Shown: positions 12,796 through 24,320, counted from the stretch's first letter. The stretch: DNA of 64,000 nucleotides from Agrypnia vestita (GCA_016648135.1 JADDOH010005059.1:1-64000), one strand, 5' to 3'. Program-made: numbers and translations. The notes: generated by a model not told the origin, from the letters alone.

Positions 12796-13655
12796 TGCAC
12801 AAACGAATCAAAATCTCGAGCGATTTCGGGTAGCAAAAGCTAGTATTTCTGCAAATTTCCACTCGTATAAGAGTAAATGTTCTTTGAATCGTCGAAAAAA
12901 AATCTGGATGGAAAAGTTAAGGCGCACGTATTACAAATATGAAATGAGGGGTATAGTCGGGAATGGATGAATGAGGAAAACACCTTTGGACACAGTGAAG
13001 TGCAAAAGATTAGAATATTTGATAACAATTTGGTGACCCCGACGTGATATTTCTAAAAATGGCGTCGCCCGCTGTGTATTTTTTTGGCATCAAAAATAAG
13101 CTTTTATTAATAATCTAAAATGTCTTAAATCTATATATATATATATATATATAAACATGTAAAATTAATATTTAGGCAAAGAAAGTATGATTATATTAAG
13201 TTTCCGTGAAAGTAACTGAATTGATTAATAAATAAATAATTCGCTCTTACCATATTGGTTGGAAACTTGACTCTCCTCGTAGACCTCGTTCATCCAGTGT
13301 TTTATAACTAGTCTTAAGTTTTTATTAAAAAGTATTGTTAAAAATCGGTGTATTAAATAAATCTTGTAAGTATATTCCAAATTCTTCTTTTTATTCTGTG
13401 CTTCCCGAATTATATATAGAAGGATAGATATATATATATAGAGAATATATATTATAGATATGATATATTATATATCTATATATATATAGATATATATATA
13501 TATATATATATATTCCAATATTTAGATAACCCAGTATTTAAATATTGGTGGTGACCCCTTAGATAAAAAAAAGCCCAAAAAAAACAAAAAATAAAAGAGA
13601 AACAAAATATTCTCTCGCCCCCACCCACAATAACAATGATTTTTCTTTCTTGCAG
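12796..13655. other. non-coding with TA/TATAGA microsatellites
   Basis: Simple repeats occur at about 13,133-13,154 (TA) and 13,410-13,515 (TA, TATAGA). The remainder is AT-rich. Confidence 0.5.
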
Positions 13656-13764
13656 CTCGGACCGTCTTGGCAAGTTGGAACGGGCGTTGAAGAGACGAGA
13701 TTGTACTGACCACGTGGAGAGTGCTTCCGACCACCACACTTGGCGAGACAACGTTATTGCCCAG
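13656..13764 (+). CDS. candidate internal coding exon
   Basis: A 109-bp block markedly richer in GC than its surroundings. It is preceded by a strong 3' splice site (TTTTTCTTTCTTGCAG) and followed by CAG/GTAGGC. Only one plus frame is open: one leading base, then 36 codons reading SDRLGKLERALKRRDCTDHV, ESASDHHTW and RDNVIAQ to the donor. The peptide is charged and not repeat-like, but I do not recognise it. No neighbouring exon was found, so the gene could lie far away or this could be a lone chance block. A frame is also open on the minus strand. The call rests on splice signals plus composition only. Confidence 0.35.
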
Positions 13765-13856
13765 GTAGGCTTATCAAGTCACCACCATGTTTGGCGTGGC
13801 CGTCTCGTATAGTAATAAAAAATATCGTCTATTCTAGATTTCATCAATGTAGAGTA

Positions 13857-14407
13857 GGAACCAGCGACCACCAGACTTACGTTATACTATCGAACTGAAA
13901 TATTTTCTGTAGATGTACGCTATAGCAGATAAAAAGTTTTGGTTATTATGACATTTGAGTTGGGGGGGGATTTTGGCAGATAACAGGTAATACAGGTACA
14001 AAAAAATGTGCAAGTAAAACGTTAAGGTATAATATATCAGGTAATTCTGTTAAATAGCGACCCGAATAAAAAATATGTAATTCAGATTTGTTACTCTTCC
14101 TACTGTAAACAACATTATTTATAAGCTTCAAAGCGTCCGGCAGAAGAAATGACCTGCAAAAAGCGTCTGGCAATCATTAACATGTGTGTATGTATGTATG
14201 TAACACTGTCACGTTAAACATATTGAAAAATCGGGCTCGTTACTTTTACGTTTTACTAATTCATTTTTTGTTCCTGTATTCTCTGCTATCTGCCAAAATT
14301 CCCCGAACTCAAATGTCATAATATCCAAACCTTCTTCCCTACTATAGTGAAAATATACAGAAAATATTTCAGGTTTGATTAATGTTTTCCAAATAACCCT
14401 GTGTATG
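13857..14407. mobile_element. long-TIR MITE, family 2 copy 1
   Basis: Left arm: CAGCGACCACCAGACTTACG, CTGAAATATTTTCTGTAG, TTATGACATTTGAGTT, TTTTGGCAGATAACAGGTAA. The right arm has the complements in reverse order from 14,270 to 14,375. The right end is replaced after CAGGTTTGAT by TTAATGTTTTCCAAATAACCC, the terminus of the element nested at 16,731-17,170. Other copies: 16,509-17,385 and 55,659-56,092. Confidence 0.75.
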
Positions 14408-14527
14408 GATAAATCTAGCCTTTTATAAAAATAATAATATTAAAGAATGCGATTGATTTCTCAGCATGCCAAGTCGACCGAGGACGTTGACCTATGCGTC
14501 ATTCATCAAACTTCATGTTGTATGTAT

Positions 14528-15070
14528 TAGCGAAGGGAAAAACTACATTTCAAAATGAAGACTACAACACACACACGTTCACCAGTTTGAAGACTACAAA
14601 GTGTACACTACAATTGTAGTGTACACTTTGTAGTCTTCTACATGAACTAACTAACTACATGAAGTGAAGTAATTGTAGCACTACGAAATGAAGTTAAGTA
14701 ATGAAGTAATTGTAATATTAATGAAGTGAAGCAATGAAATGAAGTAATTGTACTACAAAATTTAAACCATGGGGGGGGGGGTTGTTACAGTTTCCAGAGA
14801 TTTCTTCATTTATCTACATCAACTTCCCAAAAATTTCACGTAAAAAATGCACTATTTAAAATATGTTTCTTATACTTTCGATAACTTTAAAGTGTGTGTA
14901 CTTTGTAGTGTTCGCTTTGAAATGAAGTGTACTATTTGAAGTTTATACTTTCAATAGCTTTGGTGTTTGTAGTTTGTAGTGCGCACTACACTTCAAAACG
15001 TGCGAAGTGTGCACTTCAATGTAATGTAGTACTACATTGTAGTAGTGAGTACAGAGCGGACCCATCACTA
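14528..15070. mobile_element. hAT-type MITE with perfect 8-bp TSD
   Basis: Starts TAGCGAAGGG and ends CCCATCACTA (TIR consensus TAGTGATGGG), bracketed by GTATGTAT at 14,520-14,527 and 15,071-15,078. An 8-bp duplication points to hAT mobilisation. The body is packed with GAAGTG, AATTGTAG and CACTTCA words and contains a 50-bp palindrome. A truncated relative starts at 45,435. Non-coding. Confidence 0.85.
14589..14638. repeat. perfect 50-bp palindrome, no spacer
   Basis: Left half GAAGACTACAAAGTGTACAC plus TACAA is followed immediately by its exact reverse complement. It lies in the left half of the hAT-type MITE and can extrude as a cruciform or code a perfect RNA hairpin. Confidence 0.95.
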
Positions 15071-15078
15071 GTATGTAT

Positions 15079-15562
15079 GTTATATCTTATAATATTGCTG
15101 GAACAAGATATTTTCCAAAAATATCGTACGTGGGGTACGTTGCAATTGACGTGACGTTAAATGCAAAATTGAAAGCTGTTAAATAAAATACAAGGCGGTA
15201 AAAACGGGATTTTTAAGATAACGCAAACGGTTGACAATATTTGAGAGAAGGCGTGAAAGACACGAACGGCAACTTTCTGAGTAAAAAGTACACCGCGCTG
15301 ACATAAGAAGGAAGTGCTATTTTTATCTTATAGTTATATTTGTATATTTATCTCTGCACCGGACCACGAGCCACGCGACAGAATATAAATAAATATGAAT
15401 GTAAGTAAGCAGGCTCAATTCATTCGGACGAATTTTAAAAGGCTTATAATTTTCCGAAATATTCCTTTGTATTTTGTGAAAGGTCATTTTAAATTATATA
15501 AAAAAATATAACGCTGATATTAAAGATTTAAAATACTGTTTACTTTCACTATTAGTTATTTA
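15079..15562. other. no gene seen
   Basis: Non-coding AT-rich sequence. Confidence 0.4.
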
Positions 15563-15790
15563 CTAGCTGTTACCCTTCAAAAATGACGGAACGTCGGTTC
15601 GCGTCTCTGCCAATCCCAAGTATATATACTTTCTTGGCAGTATCTTTTTGGTTAGAATCTCCGGTCGTTTAATTTCTTTTTTTTAGCCATGAATTCGAAC
15701 TAAATTACGGAAGTTACACAAAGTTACGGGGACAGACAGATAAATAGATGGACGGACTGACGGACAGACAAAATATTATTATTTATATTA
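15563..15790 (-). mobile_element. Helitron 3' end, non-autonomous
   Basis: The plus strand reads CTAGCTGTTACCCTTCAAAAATGACGG. On the minus strand this is a near-perfect hairpin (CCGTCA, loop, TGAAGG), about ten bases, then CTAG and T, the Helitron 3' signature. The other end is placed near the GACGGACAGAC run by comparison with 18,355 and 58,689. Confidence 0.55.
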
Positions 15791-16508
15791 TTATAACAAC
15801 GTTTTCGATGCTACGCATCACCTTCAGTAATATTACTAGGTAATACCAAACTTAAAGGACGGCGTGAGGAGTGGAGGGAGCTAGAATCGGGTGGGTGTAG
15901 GGGCGTGGTCTCAAAGCGCAGAAGATGGCACGTAAAAGAATGTGTTTTAATATTAATAACATTTTTGTTATAATTATTCGTTAAGCCTTCTGAGATTTAT
16001 GTACATATGTACTAAAATTAAAACATTTATGTCGCTTATTTCTATAACTATTGATATTTTAAACTAAATTTCATAAAATTTTCGACTAATATTCAACCCC
16101 GGAAATATGATTGAAATATACGAATCGGGTGGTTGTACGACATTATTGTTCCAAATAGAAAAAAAAGTCAATATGTATTAAATATTAGACCATTGCAGTT
16201 CTACTGCATGTAAATAATTATGTTAACTACTACATGTTATATCAGTTATACCATGTATCATGCGTCTTTTGCATCCGTCCTATTAAAGGTTTTAAACGCT
16301 ATACGTGAAGTTTATTTTTTTATATTGCGTGTCGTGTCGCTCTACTTATTTTACACACAGACAAATAAGAATATTCAGTGTGAATGTTTCTGGGGAATTA
16401 CGCCGCACATCTTTGACCTACATGTCCAAAGAGGTCAGACGCATGCAGAGCAAACACCTCTGTAGAACATTTCTTGGCGATTTTCTCGCTTTACAATGTA
16501 ATCGAATA
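15791..16508. other. no gene seen
   Basis: Non-coding. The small frames near 16,220-16,538 have no recognisable motif. Confidence 0.4.
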
Positions 16509-17385
16509 GAGCCATCGACCGCCAGACTTATGTCATAGTATCAAAACTGAAATATTTTCTTCAGATGTTCACTATAGTAGGTAACAAGATTTGGATATTA
16601 TGACATTTGAATTCGAGGGATTATCATTGACATATTACTCGTATCAATCATTGCCAGATGCTTTTCGCAGGTCACTTCTTCCGCCGAACGCTTTGAAGCA
16701 TTTACATTACCGTAACAAAGCTGAATTTTGTACAAGTTTATTTGTAAAACATTAATAACCTCGCAGGACTATATCCCTGGCTTGATTATGAGTCGAAAAT
16801 GTTCGAGCAACCATTACCTTATATCAATAGTTATGAAGATGTGCGACCATCAAAGTTAGCATTGTTTTTCAATATTTCTGACTTATTTTTTTAAAACGTT
16901 GGATTATCATTACATTAATACATTCCCTTTAAAACAAGTTAAAAAAAATAATAAAAACCTTCGAATTCCAATTGGAATTTCTGTAGGGTTATTATCATTT
17001 TAACTTCTATTGAAACGAATGAATTTTTCGCAATCGATATAAGTTACTCTAATGATAATTCAACGTTTCGTAAAAAAGAAGTCAGAAATATTGAAAAAAA
17101 AATGCAAACTCATAATCAAGGCAGGAATACAGTCCTGCGAGGTTATTAATGTTTTCCAAATAACCCTGTACATTTTATTTGGGCCAATATTTAACAAAAT
17201 TACCCGATACCTTATATTTTAACGTTTTACTTACACATTTTTCGAACCCCCATCACCTAGTATCTGCCAGAATCCCCCGAACTAAAATGTCATAATATCC
17301 AAACACTCTTACCTACTATAGTGTACGTCGACAGAAAATATTTCAGGTTTGATACTATAACGTAAACCTGGCGGTCGGTGCCTCT
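16509..17385. mobile_element. long-TIR MITE, family 2 copy 2
   Basis: The left arm begins GAGCCATCGACCGCCAGACT and the right arm ends in its partner CCTGGCGGTCGGTGCCTC. Arms of about 130 bp share AAATATTTTCT, CACTATAGTAGGTAA and GGATATTATGACATTT. It is split by a second transposon at 16,731-17,170. No confident target duplication was found. Confidence 0.8.
16731..17170. mobile_element. MITE nested in family 2 copy 2
   Basis: Inverted ends: left TACAAGTTTATTTGTAAAAC and right complement of TACAGGGTTATTTGGAAAAC. The inverted repeat continues through ATTAATAACCTCGCAGGACT and GCTTGATTATGAGT on both sides, about 65 bp per arm. It interrupts the older MITE, so it inserted later. Only the terminus of this family is seen at 14,375-14,407. 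Confidence 0.75.
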
Positions 17386-18354
17386 CACTCTAGAATGTTT
17401 CATTTCAGAAAGGTTTTTTCCGCAAGCCGGGCGTAATTTTCGCAAGTTTTTTTCTGCGGTTCATGTTGACTGGCTACTCAAACGACGCGATGTTTTGGAT
17501 CTATGTAGGTCTCGGAGAATGGCCCACACGACCTGAGGCGTGGCGACCAGGGCTGTCCAAACAAAGCGTCTCGCCTCTACAATTTTATAATTTAAAATTT
17601 TCAAAGAAAGCAAACTGCAGGCGAAGAATTTAACTTGATTAAATAATGCTCATTATTTTCCAATCCAAAGCGTATGACAACGCTAAAGTAAAACATGCAA
17701 GTTTAAAAATAGTATAACGTAAGTCATATCAACTAGTGTAATAAGAAGCCTAACATACAGTCAACATTAATACGTAACTGCGAGATTACCTACAGAACAA
17801 TCTTCTTTCTTTTTCAAGACTATTTCTTATCATGTTATCAAATTATAGGTAACGATCGTTAAAATTGATGAAAAACATAATCTATATTATCTCTACTTGA
17901 GTTTAGTTAATATTTATTTTCCACATTTGAATGTAGTCAGTTTAATACTTCAGAGATGCTGCTGATACTCTCGGAACTCGAGTAGTATAATATTTAACAT
18001 AGTTCATATTTTCCACACATGAACAGTGTTAACGCCAAATCAATGATATATTTCATGTACAGTTTAAAAAATGATTGGATTTTTTTATTCATTTATATGT
18101 ATTTATATAAAGTTGGTAATATTTTAAACACACTGAGAGAAAAAAATAATTAAAAATATAATAAAAACAATGACAAGTCTCCATCAACAACAGAATTCTG
18201 TATATCTATTTTAATATCGTAAGCGCCCACTTTTTATTTGAAGAGTGAGGCAAAAATTTAGTTTTTAATTTTTAGTGCCTACTTTTTAAAAAAAATTCAC
18301 GTAATTAATAATTTAATCTTTATTTCATAAAGCCGATACCACTATTGTTAATAA
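17386..18354. other. non-coding; diverged repeat shared with 34.5 kb
   Basis: 17,950-18,000 (GATACTCTCGGAACTCGAGTAG) matches 34,700-34,735 with one change, and the order of flanking words is similar from about 17,760. An unclassified interspersed repeat. Confidence 0.4.
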
Positions 18355-18500
18355 CTAGCTGTAACCCGTCAAAAATGACGGTTTTCTTACACGTCGGTTC
18401 CTAAGGAAGAAGTATTTATTTATTTATATAAAAAAAAAAAAATTACTATAAAGAAGTTACGGACGTGGACGGACGGACGGACAGACCAAGAAATTATAAT
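18355..18500 (-). mobile_element. Helitron 3' end, short
   Basis: The plus strand begins CTAGCTGTAACCCGTCAAAAATGACGG. On the minus strand this is a perfect 6-bp hairpin CCGTCA/TGACGG, then GGTTACAG and CTAG-T. The far side ends near the GACGGACGGACGGACAGACC run. Part of the same family as 15,563 and 58,689. Confidence 0.6.
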
Positions 18501-18539
18501 AATTGGGGGGATAACTTCTCGGTCTGTCCAAGATTTCTC

Positions 18540-18904
18540 GGCAGTGAAAACGAGTGCGTTCCGCGCAACCCTGTCGGTGATCTTGATTCAGTTGAGACGT
18601 TTCCCCGCCCGTGTCCGTTACGTCTTCAAGGCTCTCTCTTTCTCTAATCTCTCGCCTTCTCTCCGCGTTATCTCGGGCGCCGGCCGCTCTCGGCCCAGTG
18701 GCAGCCCGGCCCAGCGAGCGGCCGCACACCGATCGCATCCCGCGCGCGCTCGTCGCTCGACAGACCCGCCGCGACACGTCACTATCGTTGGTGAAAATTT
18801 CGCTTATATAGAGGCGTCTTCCGGTCGCGGCCAATAGTGATGTGCCGACGGGCGAATTGAAAAGATTCATTCATTTTTTCGATTTTTTTAAAATTCTCGT
18901 AAGT
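18540..18904 (+). promoter_or_regulatory. GC-rich promoter-like block and possible first exon
   Basis: About 300 bp of CpG-rich DNA in an AT-rich background. It is followed by a TATA box (GCTTATATAGAGGCG, TATATA at 18,805-18,810) and, about 60 bp past the expected start near 18,835, a consensus donor TTCTC/GTAAGT at 18,899. A non-coding first exon of about 64 nt would fit. No downstream coding exon was found. A CpG-rich transposon fragment is the alternative. Confidence 0.3.
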
Positions 18905-20074
18905 GTCTTGATTTTGTGTCGTTTCTGATGAGATTATTTACTACATGATTTGGAATCTATTTACAAGTTGCTGTGACGTATACGGTCATAATAATATAAT
19001 ATAAAATTAAAATATAGTAGTATTTATTATACTGTAAACGAATGTAAACAATAAATTGAAATAGTTTAATTATGTGACAGCTGTTTTGCCTTGTAAAAAA
19101 ACTTTAAATATATTTTTTTGATGTATATAGCGTTAACTTTGTGGTTGGGTATAAATAATAATATGAAAAAACTAACAAGTTTTGTATAAAACTAATTCAG
19201 TGTGGTTTATACAAAGTTTGTAGGTTTTCTGAAATCAACTATACAGATAGTAAGAATTTTTAATAAATACAATTCTTATGTATTATTTTGTGTGTAAAAA
19301 AACAGCCGTCATATACTTAAATTAGAATAGATAGTATAATAATAAATAATGCTTTATTTATAAGCTAAAAATTAATTTAAAAAATATTTCAAGAAATTCT
19401 GTTTTCTAAAAAATACCGTTGTCAATTATGAGTTGATTACAAATACGATTTTCGTTATTGTAAAGTGTGACGTAATTTTCTATATTTAAATCACATAAAA
19501 AATCGATCAAAAAAATAAAAACACAAGTTACGATATAAAACAAATAGTAATTAGTGTTAAGAAAATAGAATAGTGTGTGGAATGGATTAATCTAATTCAA
19601 GAAATACATACTACCAGGTGTACCAGATCTCAATTGTGTAAGTAAAAATTTTAATATTAAACTTTTCTAAGAGAGTTTTCGTAATTTTGCATTTTATTTT
19701 TTATAATTCTGTCTCCCTTACGTAAAGTGTCATTACCTAACAAATATATAATTTTTATTTGTTTCTGTATTGTGCATAATATTTTATAATTGATTCATAT
19801 TCTATGTGTCGGTAAAAAAACATGTTCGATAGAGCATAATATAATGCAATACCCACATAAAAATACTGCATATATTTACTCAGGAGCCGTAGAACCTACT
19901 TTCATTTTCAATTAGTCCCTCAGAAGTCATATTGTCTTTAATATCCACGTAATGTCTGTTCCCAATATATGATGATGCTTATAAACTTTCAAATCAATTT
20001 TGCTGGTATGTTAATTTGTCACGATTCGATATAAATAACTAAAATATTTGATAATTAAATGAAACACGTCCTGG
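18905..20074. other. no gene seen
   Basis: AT-rich. A tiny exon-like piece (CTACCAG at 19,617, donor GTAAGT near 19,637) is too weak to call. Confidence 0.4.
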
Positions 20075-20170
20075 TATACACCACTAAACATTTATTTTCT
20101 TTATTCAATATGAATAAACACCACTACATGTTACGGGAACGAAGTTCCCTTCCTCAGGATGCAACGTATA
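20075..20170 (-). mobile_element. Penelope-like 3' UTR fragment
   Basis: The minus strand reads CATCCTGAGGAAGGGAACTTC, GTTCCCGTAACATGTAGTG and then AATAAAG, the layout CCTGA(T)GAAGG...ACATG...AATAAA seen at the other Penelope tails here. No coding part. Confidence 0.4.
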
Positions 20171-21559
20171 CTAAATTAAATGATCATTATATAGTCATAA
20201 AATTAACTAGCTAAAATACCAAGTTTATGTTTTATTTAATTATTGAATATGTCACCACAAAGTTATAAATCGTTCATTCGAGAATTAAATAAACTATTTG
20301 ATTCTAAAATTCTTCTATATACATCATTCAGCACATCACTCCATACCAGTTTAGTAAGCTACGTGCACAGTCTAAACGCTCGATTTCCTTAGTTATGCGC
20401 GTGTAAGCAATTTTAAGACTACTTTTTCACTAACATTATTCATTACCTCTCATTAAGTGGGAATACCATCCTAGACATTTAGAAAAATCGACTTTTAAAT
20501 TTTAGCGCTTTCTTAAAGAATATCTGGTGAAAATTTCAACCTAAAATTTATAAAAAAACAAAGTTATAGCTGATATAGTGGCATATCTTTGTTCATTTTC
20601 ATATATTGCTCAATTTTCAAACGAATTTTACTAGAAACCATGTTTTTAAAATTGGTGACCAAAATATCTCGGCAACCACTGAACCGATCAACTTGAAATT
20701 TCTAGTGGTTAGTCTATACATAATTATCTAGTCTTTGTTGTAGGATTTTTTTAAGTGACTTTATCGGCAGAATAAACCAGAATTTTTTCCTGAAAACGCT
20801 ATTTTAAATTCATACGCCCGCCATTTTGTCAAAAATCTATATTTTCAAAAACCCCTACGCCAAAGACTAAATTATAGTATCAATGATAATCTTATTGTTT
20901 TTTTTTATTCTGATGATTACAGATGAAATGGGAGTGGTCACCGCGGAGGACCTTTTTTTAAATTTTTTTTTTTACATATTCTTAAAAGTTTGCACTTGCA
21001 CGTGGAAATGATACCATAATTTATATAGGTTTTCTTAAAAAAATTCACATAAATTGCCCTTTTTCGCGCTTCGTAGGTAGGTATTCCCCCAGACTGTTAA
21101 TTCAGACAAAGTGTCGAATGTTCTTAATCATCAATCAGCTGTCGACAATTTAGTCGAGAGACTTTGCCAACTAATCTGTGTGTAATTAATGAAAGCGTCA
21201 AACGCAATCTGCTTTACTCCCCGTTTACAGTTTTAATCCGGTCTGATTATTGCAAAATTAATACCGGTTCAAAAATGTTTTAATCTATTCGCGATTAATT
21301 CGCGTTCTTAAAAAAATGGTTAACGTGTGTTTTGAATGAACTTTTTCGACTTAACCTGGCATTAAGGTAAAAATTAATTGATATTTCTATACTTTTACGT
21401 CTGAAATCAAATAAAAATACTTATTCTTGACTTAAACAATTTTTTTTATGATTTTTTTTTTAATCTATACAGGAGGCGATTTGTCTAATTCACGTATATG
21501 TGATAAACGGTTCAACTTTTATAAGGGTTATGAAAACAACATCATAGATATATATTGTA
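20171..21559. other. no gene seen
   Basis: Non-coding. 20,640-20,790 (CTCGGCAACCACTGAACCGATC) resembles a dispersed insect repeat, but no second copy exists in this window. Confidence 0.4.
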
Positions 21560-22233
21560 GGGATTATTCATTTCTTTTTATTTAAAGTATGAAAGAGACC
21601 TGAAAGGTCTATGGATAACATTTTACATACATCAATATAAGAATATAATAATAATAATGACACAAAATCATTTTATATTTGGCTGAGTTTCAGCATTTTT
21701 GTTACTTTTATTTTGTAATTGTTAATAGTCAATTGTTTGGTCTGTTGTGGTAGGTCGTTGTATAATTTTAATCCTTTACAAATCAGTCGTGATTGTCCTG
21801 TTTTTGTTTTGGCTTGAGTTATGTGGTAGTTTTGAGCCGTTCTAATATAGTGTTGATGACTTTCGCGTATTTTGTGTAATTTAATGTCTTCGTCTTGTAT
21901 TTCGCCATATGCCAACTTGAGAATGAGTTTTAGTGTTTCGATTTTTGTAATGTTATCAATTTTGAATTGCTGTGTTATTCGGTAAACCGTTTCAGTTAAA
22001 GTCAGGTATTTCAAATAGTAGACCATTTTCAGTATTTTATTTTGCTGTCGTTGGAGTCTGTTAAGGTTTGTCTTGTTTCCGGTTCCCCAGAAGGGTATCA
22101 TAAATCCTATTGTACTCTTAACGTATGCGTCATACATTTGAATTTTTTTAAAATTTTTTTTTTCACAAAAATTCTCATATTTCAAAAAGCTTACCAAATT
22201 TTTTGTAGTGTATAATGTTAAACGGCTAAACAT
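21560..22233 (-). pseudogene. LINE reverse transcriptase C-terminus, copy 1
   Basis: A 186-codon open frame (21,673-22,233) reads DAYVKSTIGFMIPFWGTGNK, LNRLQRQQNKILKMVY, LTETVYRITQQ, QNYHITQAKTKTGQ and GLKLYNDLPQQTKQL. This is the region after the reverse-transcriptase palm in non-LTR retrotransposons of Jockey/CR1 type. The 3' UTR continues to about 21,560 with AAAATGTTATCCATAGACC. The catalytic palm is absent, so it is a 5'-truncated retrocopy. A second copy of the same family is at 56,214-56,720 with near-identical blocks, so these are real protein relics. Confidence 0.75.
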
Positions 22234-22499
22234 TTTATTTCTGTAATGTAATGATGAAACTTTTAATAATACATGATCTTTTTTATAATGAGTGCATGAA
22301 GTCCATGACCACTGTCAATACGAGGGCAATTTATTCCTTGACTTCACCGCTTCGGTCCAGAGTCCACTGTAAATCGCGTGTAGATCTGTTTTAATAAGAC
22401 AATTCGACTTCCGACTTACGACATTCCACGTTGCATGTTTCCCACCAATAAGGCTGCCTTATTGGTGGGAGACTTTCATGTCACCCGCGAACAAGTACG

Positions 22500-22665
22500 G
22501 CTAGTCCGTAACTTTTGAGGCCTTTTAGCCTTGACAATGGCACGTGATACCGTGTCGAAACGTCGGCCTTGGTCTTCTCACGGAGACCATTTACAGAAAA
22601 CGCGAGGGAGTCCAGAAGTTCCTTTTGGTACATACAACTAACGCTCGCGGAAACCTCGGCAAAAA
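22500..22665 (+). mobile_element. retroelement 3' UTR-like fragment
   Basis: Contains GTGTCGAAACGTCGG followed by GGTCTTCTCACGG, similar in style to Penelope/LINE tails (GAAACGTYG word). There is no coding support. Confidence 0.25.
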
Positions 22666-22880
22666 CCAAATATATATAATAATATATTATATATATTATA
22701 TAGATATATGTATAGATATATATAGAGTAACATAGCTATATATATAGAGATATATAATATATATAGAGATATATAGAGAATATCTATAAGATATGATATA
22801 TAGACTATAGATATAGTATTATATATATACATATGTATAGATATATATATAATTATATGATAGATAATCTATAGATATAC
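22666..22880. repeat. TATA/TATAGA-type microsatellite
   Basis: Imperfect run of TATATA, GATATA and TATAGA units. The reading frames here are artefacts of low complexity. Confidence 0.9.
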
Positions 22881-22924
22881 ATAATAGTATAATATAATTA
22901 ACGTGTATAAAAATAAGTGTGTTA

Positions 22925-23000
22925 TTTTTATTTCCATGGTAACTATACCATGGTAACATGGTATCCAAAAATAAATAAAAGTATTTCCATGGTAACTAGA
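22925..23000. repeat. CCATGGTAAC repeats
   Basis: Three copies of CCATGGTAAC, two overlapping an inverted arrangement (TTCCATGGTAACTATACCAT), within 75 bp. Nature unknown. Confidence 0.7.
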
Positions 23001-23189
23001 AATTTGTGTAAATAATGTGATTTTATGCAATATAGTTTATTTATTTGCATGCGTCTAACTCACATAGGTATGTGTATGGACTAAATATTAAAAAAAAACC
23101 TTTTTTAATTCAGAAAACAATTGACTGCTGTGCAAAAATATTTTACAGGTTACTACGTTACGTTTTTATTTATCTTACATGTTATCTTA

Positions 23190-23288
23190 TATTTATATGT
23201 ATTATATGCGTATGTATCAAGCTGTTAAATTTATTTTGTCTAATAAACGCCGATTCATCGGTAATGAAATGAAATGAAAATATTTTTG
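23190..23288 (+). mobile_element. LINE-like 3' tail, copy 1
   Basis: Shares with 31,640-31,740 (minus) the order TATCAAGC, AATTTATTTTGTC, AATAAACGCCGAT, ATCGGTAA, and ends in a GAAAT repeat. The hairpin CCGAT/ATCGG before an oligo tail is typical of non-LTR 3' ends. No protein is attached. Confidence 0.5.
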
Positions 23289-23307
23289 TTGTGGTGTCCT
23301 GACAATT

Positions 23308-23700
23308 GTGCGCAGGACAATAACGCGCAATACAAAAATAAATGAGGACGATTATTCCCATGTACTTTTGTCTGATCACAAACGGAATCTCTGTCACTTC
23401 ATCAGATTCGACAAGACAAAAATCTTATCAACAGAACCGCACCTTACACCCATATTAGTGAGGGAGTCCATTGAAATATACAAACATCCCAATTTCAATA
23501 GAGATGACAGTTACAAACTATCAAGTATTTTGCGCCCTGTTCTTACGACATTGATTCAACCCTTGAGAGACGTCGCAGTAAAGTCCGCCGACGTAACTAG
23601 TACATATTGCACACTGGCGACCTCTATGGTAGAAGAAGTGAACACTCCACAACAAAGTGCATATAATTTACGCTCTCGGAAGCAGTAATCAGTCCGCCCT
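23308..23700 (+). pseudogene. Penelope-like polyprotein C-terminal end
   Basis: Frame from about 23,380 reads HFIRFDKTKIL, VRESIEIYKHPNFNRDDSYK, LSSILRPVL, then VEEVNTPQQSAYNLRSRKQ and stop. The (I/L)EIYKHPxNxNRDDGxxL block follows the GIY-YIG endonuclease in Penelope-like elements. Reverse transcriptase and endonuclease core are missing (5' truncation). The VEEVNTPQQSAYNL tail recurs at 40,580-40,650, marking one family. Confidence 0.75.
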
Positions 23701-24064
23701 CTACATTGTCATCCGTAACACGTCTTTCTGACAAATTTCAGAGCGAAGTGGGTCAAATATTTGATTAAAACATTTTCTGGCTGTGAAAACCTGTGTGTTA
23801 AGAATTCTGTTAAATATAATAAAACAGTAAAATACAAGAAGCACGTCCGTAATTTGTGTGTTTTTAAGTATGTATGTATATATATGTTAAAATTCAACGA
23901 AGCTTTTGAGTTCAATGCGCCTTCTATGTGGTCGACAGTCAAGCGGATTGACCCAAAAAATGCCTTTGAAATCAAAACGGCGCAAACTCGCTGCGACGTT
24001 TTTCATGTTATTTTTAATGAATACTTTATTATTATCATTATAATAATAAAAAGAAAACATTATG

Positions 24065-24320
24065 TATAAAACCACTATTTATTGAATTATTAACATGTTT
24101 CGGAGCCAATGTCTCTTCATCAAGATAAAACGTAGGATAATAAATTTGATGTTAGATTTAAGGAGCACTTAAGATATTTAAATAACAATAACTATTCTAA
24201 AAAATCTAATCATCTTTTGGAAAAAAATCCATTATATTGATATTAAAAGGGTTTAGAAATTGTACAGACAAATAAAATAGAAATTTTAGATATAAGAAAG
24301 TGTGCTAAGATAAATAATAA
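24065..24320. pseudogene. Penelope-like endonuclease fragment with inverted UTR
   Basis: 24,145-24,320 (plus) translates to VRFKEHLRYLNNNNYSKKSNHLLEK in pieces (FKEHLRYLNNNNY, SNHLLEK) and IEILDIRKC, matching the second half of the GIY-YIG domain at 47,790-48,000. 24,065-24,135 (minus) has GATGAAGAGACATTGGCTCC, GAAACATG and AATAAATAG, a Penelope UTR in opposite orientation. A rearranged insertion. Confidence 0.6.

Noticed and set aside
18457..18870. 137-codon minus-strand ORF over the GC-rich block
   Set aside because: Arg-rich reading of CpG-rich DNA, with competing frames on both strands; promoter-like composition explains it.
19617..19640. Mini-exon between CTACCAG and GTAAGT
   Set aside because: About 20 bp with a weak polypyrimidine tract; such pairs occur often by chance.
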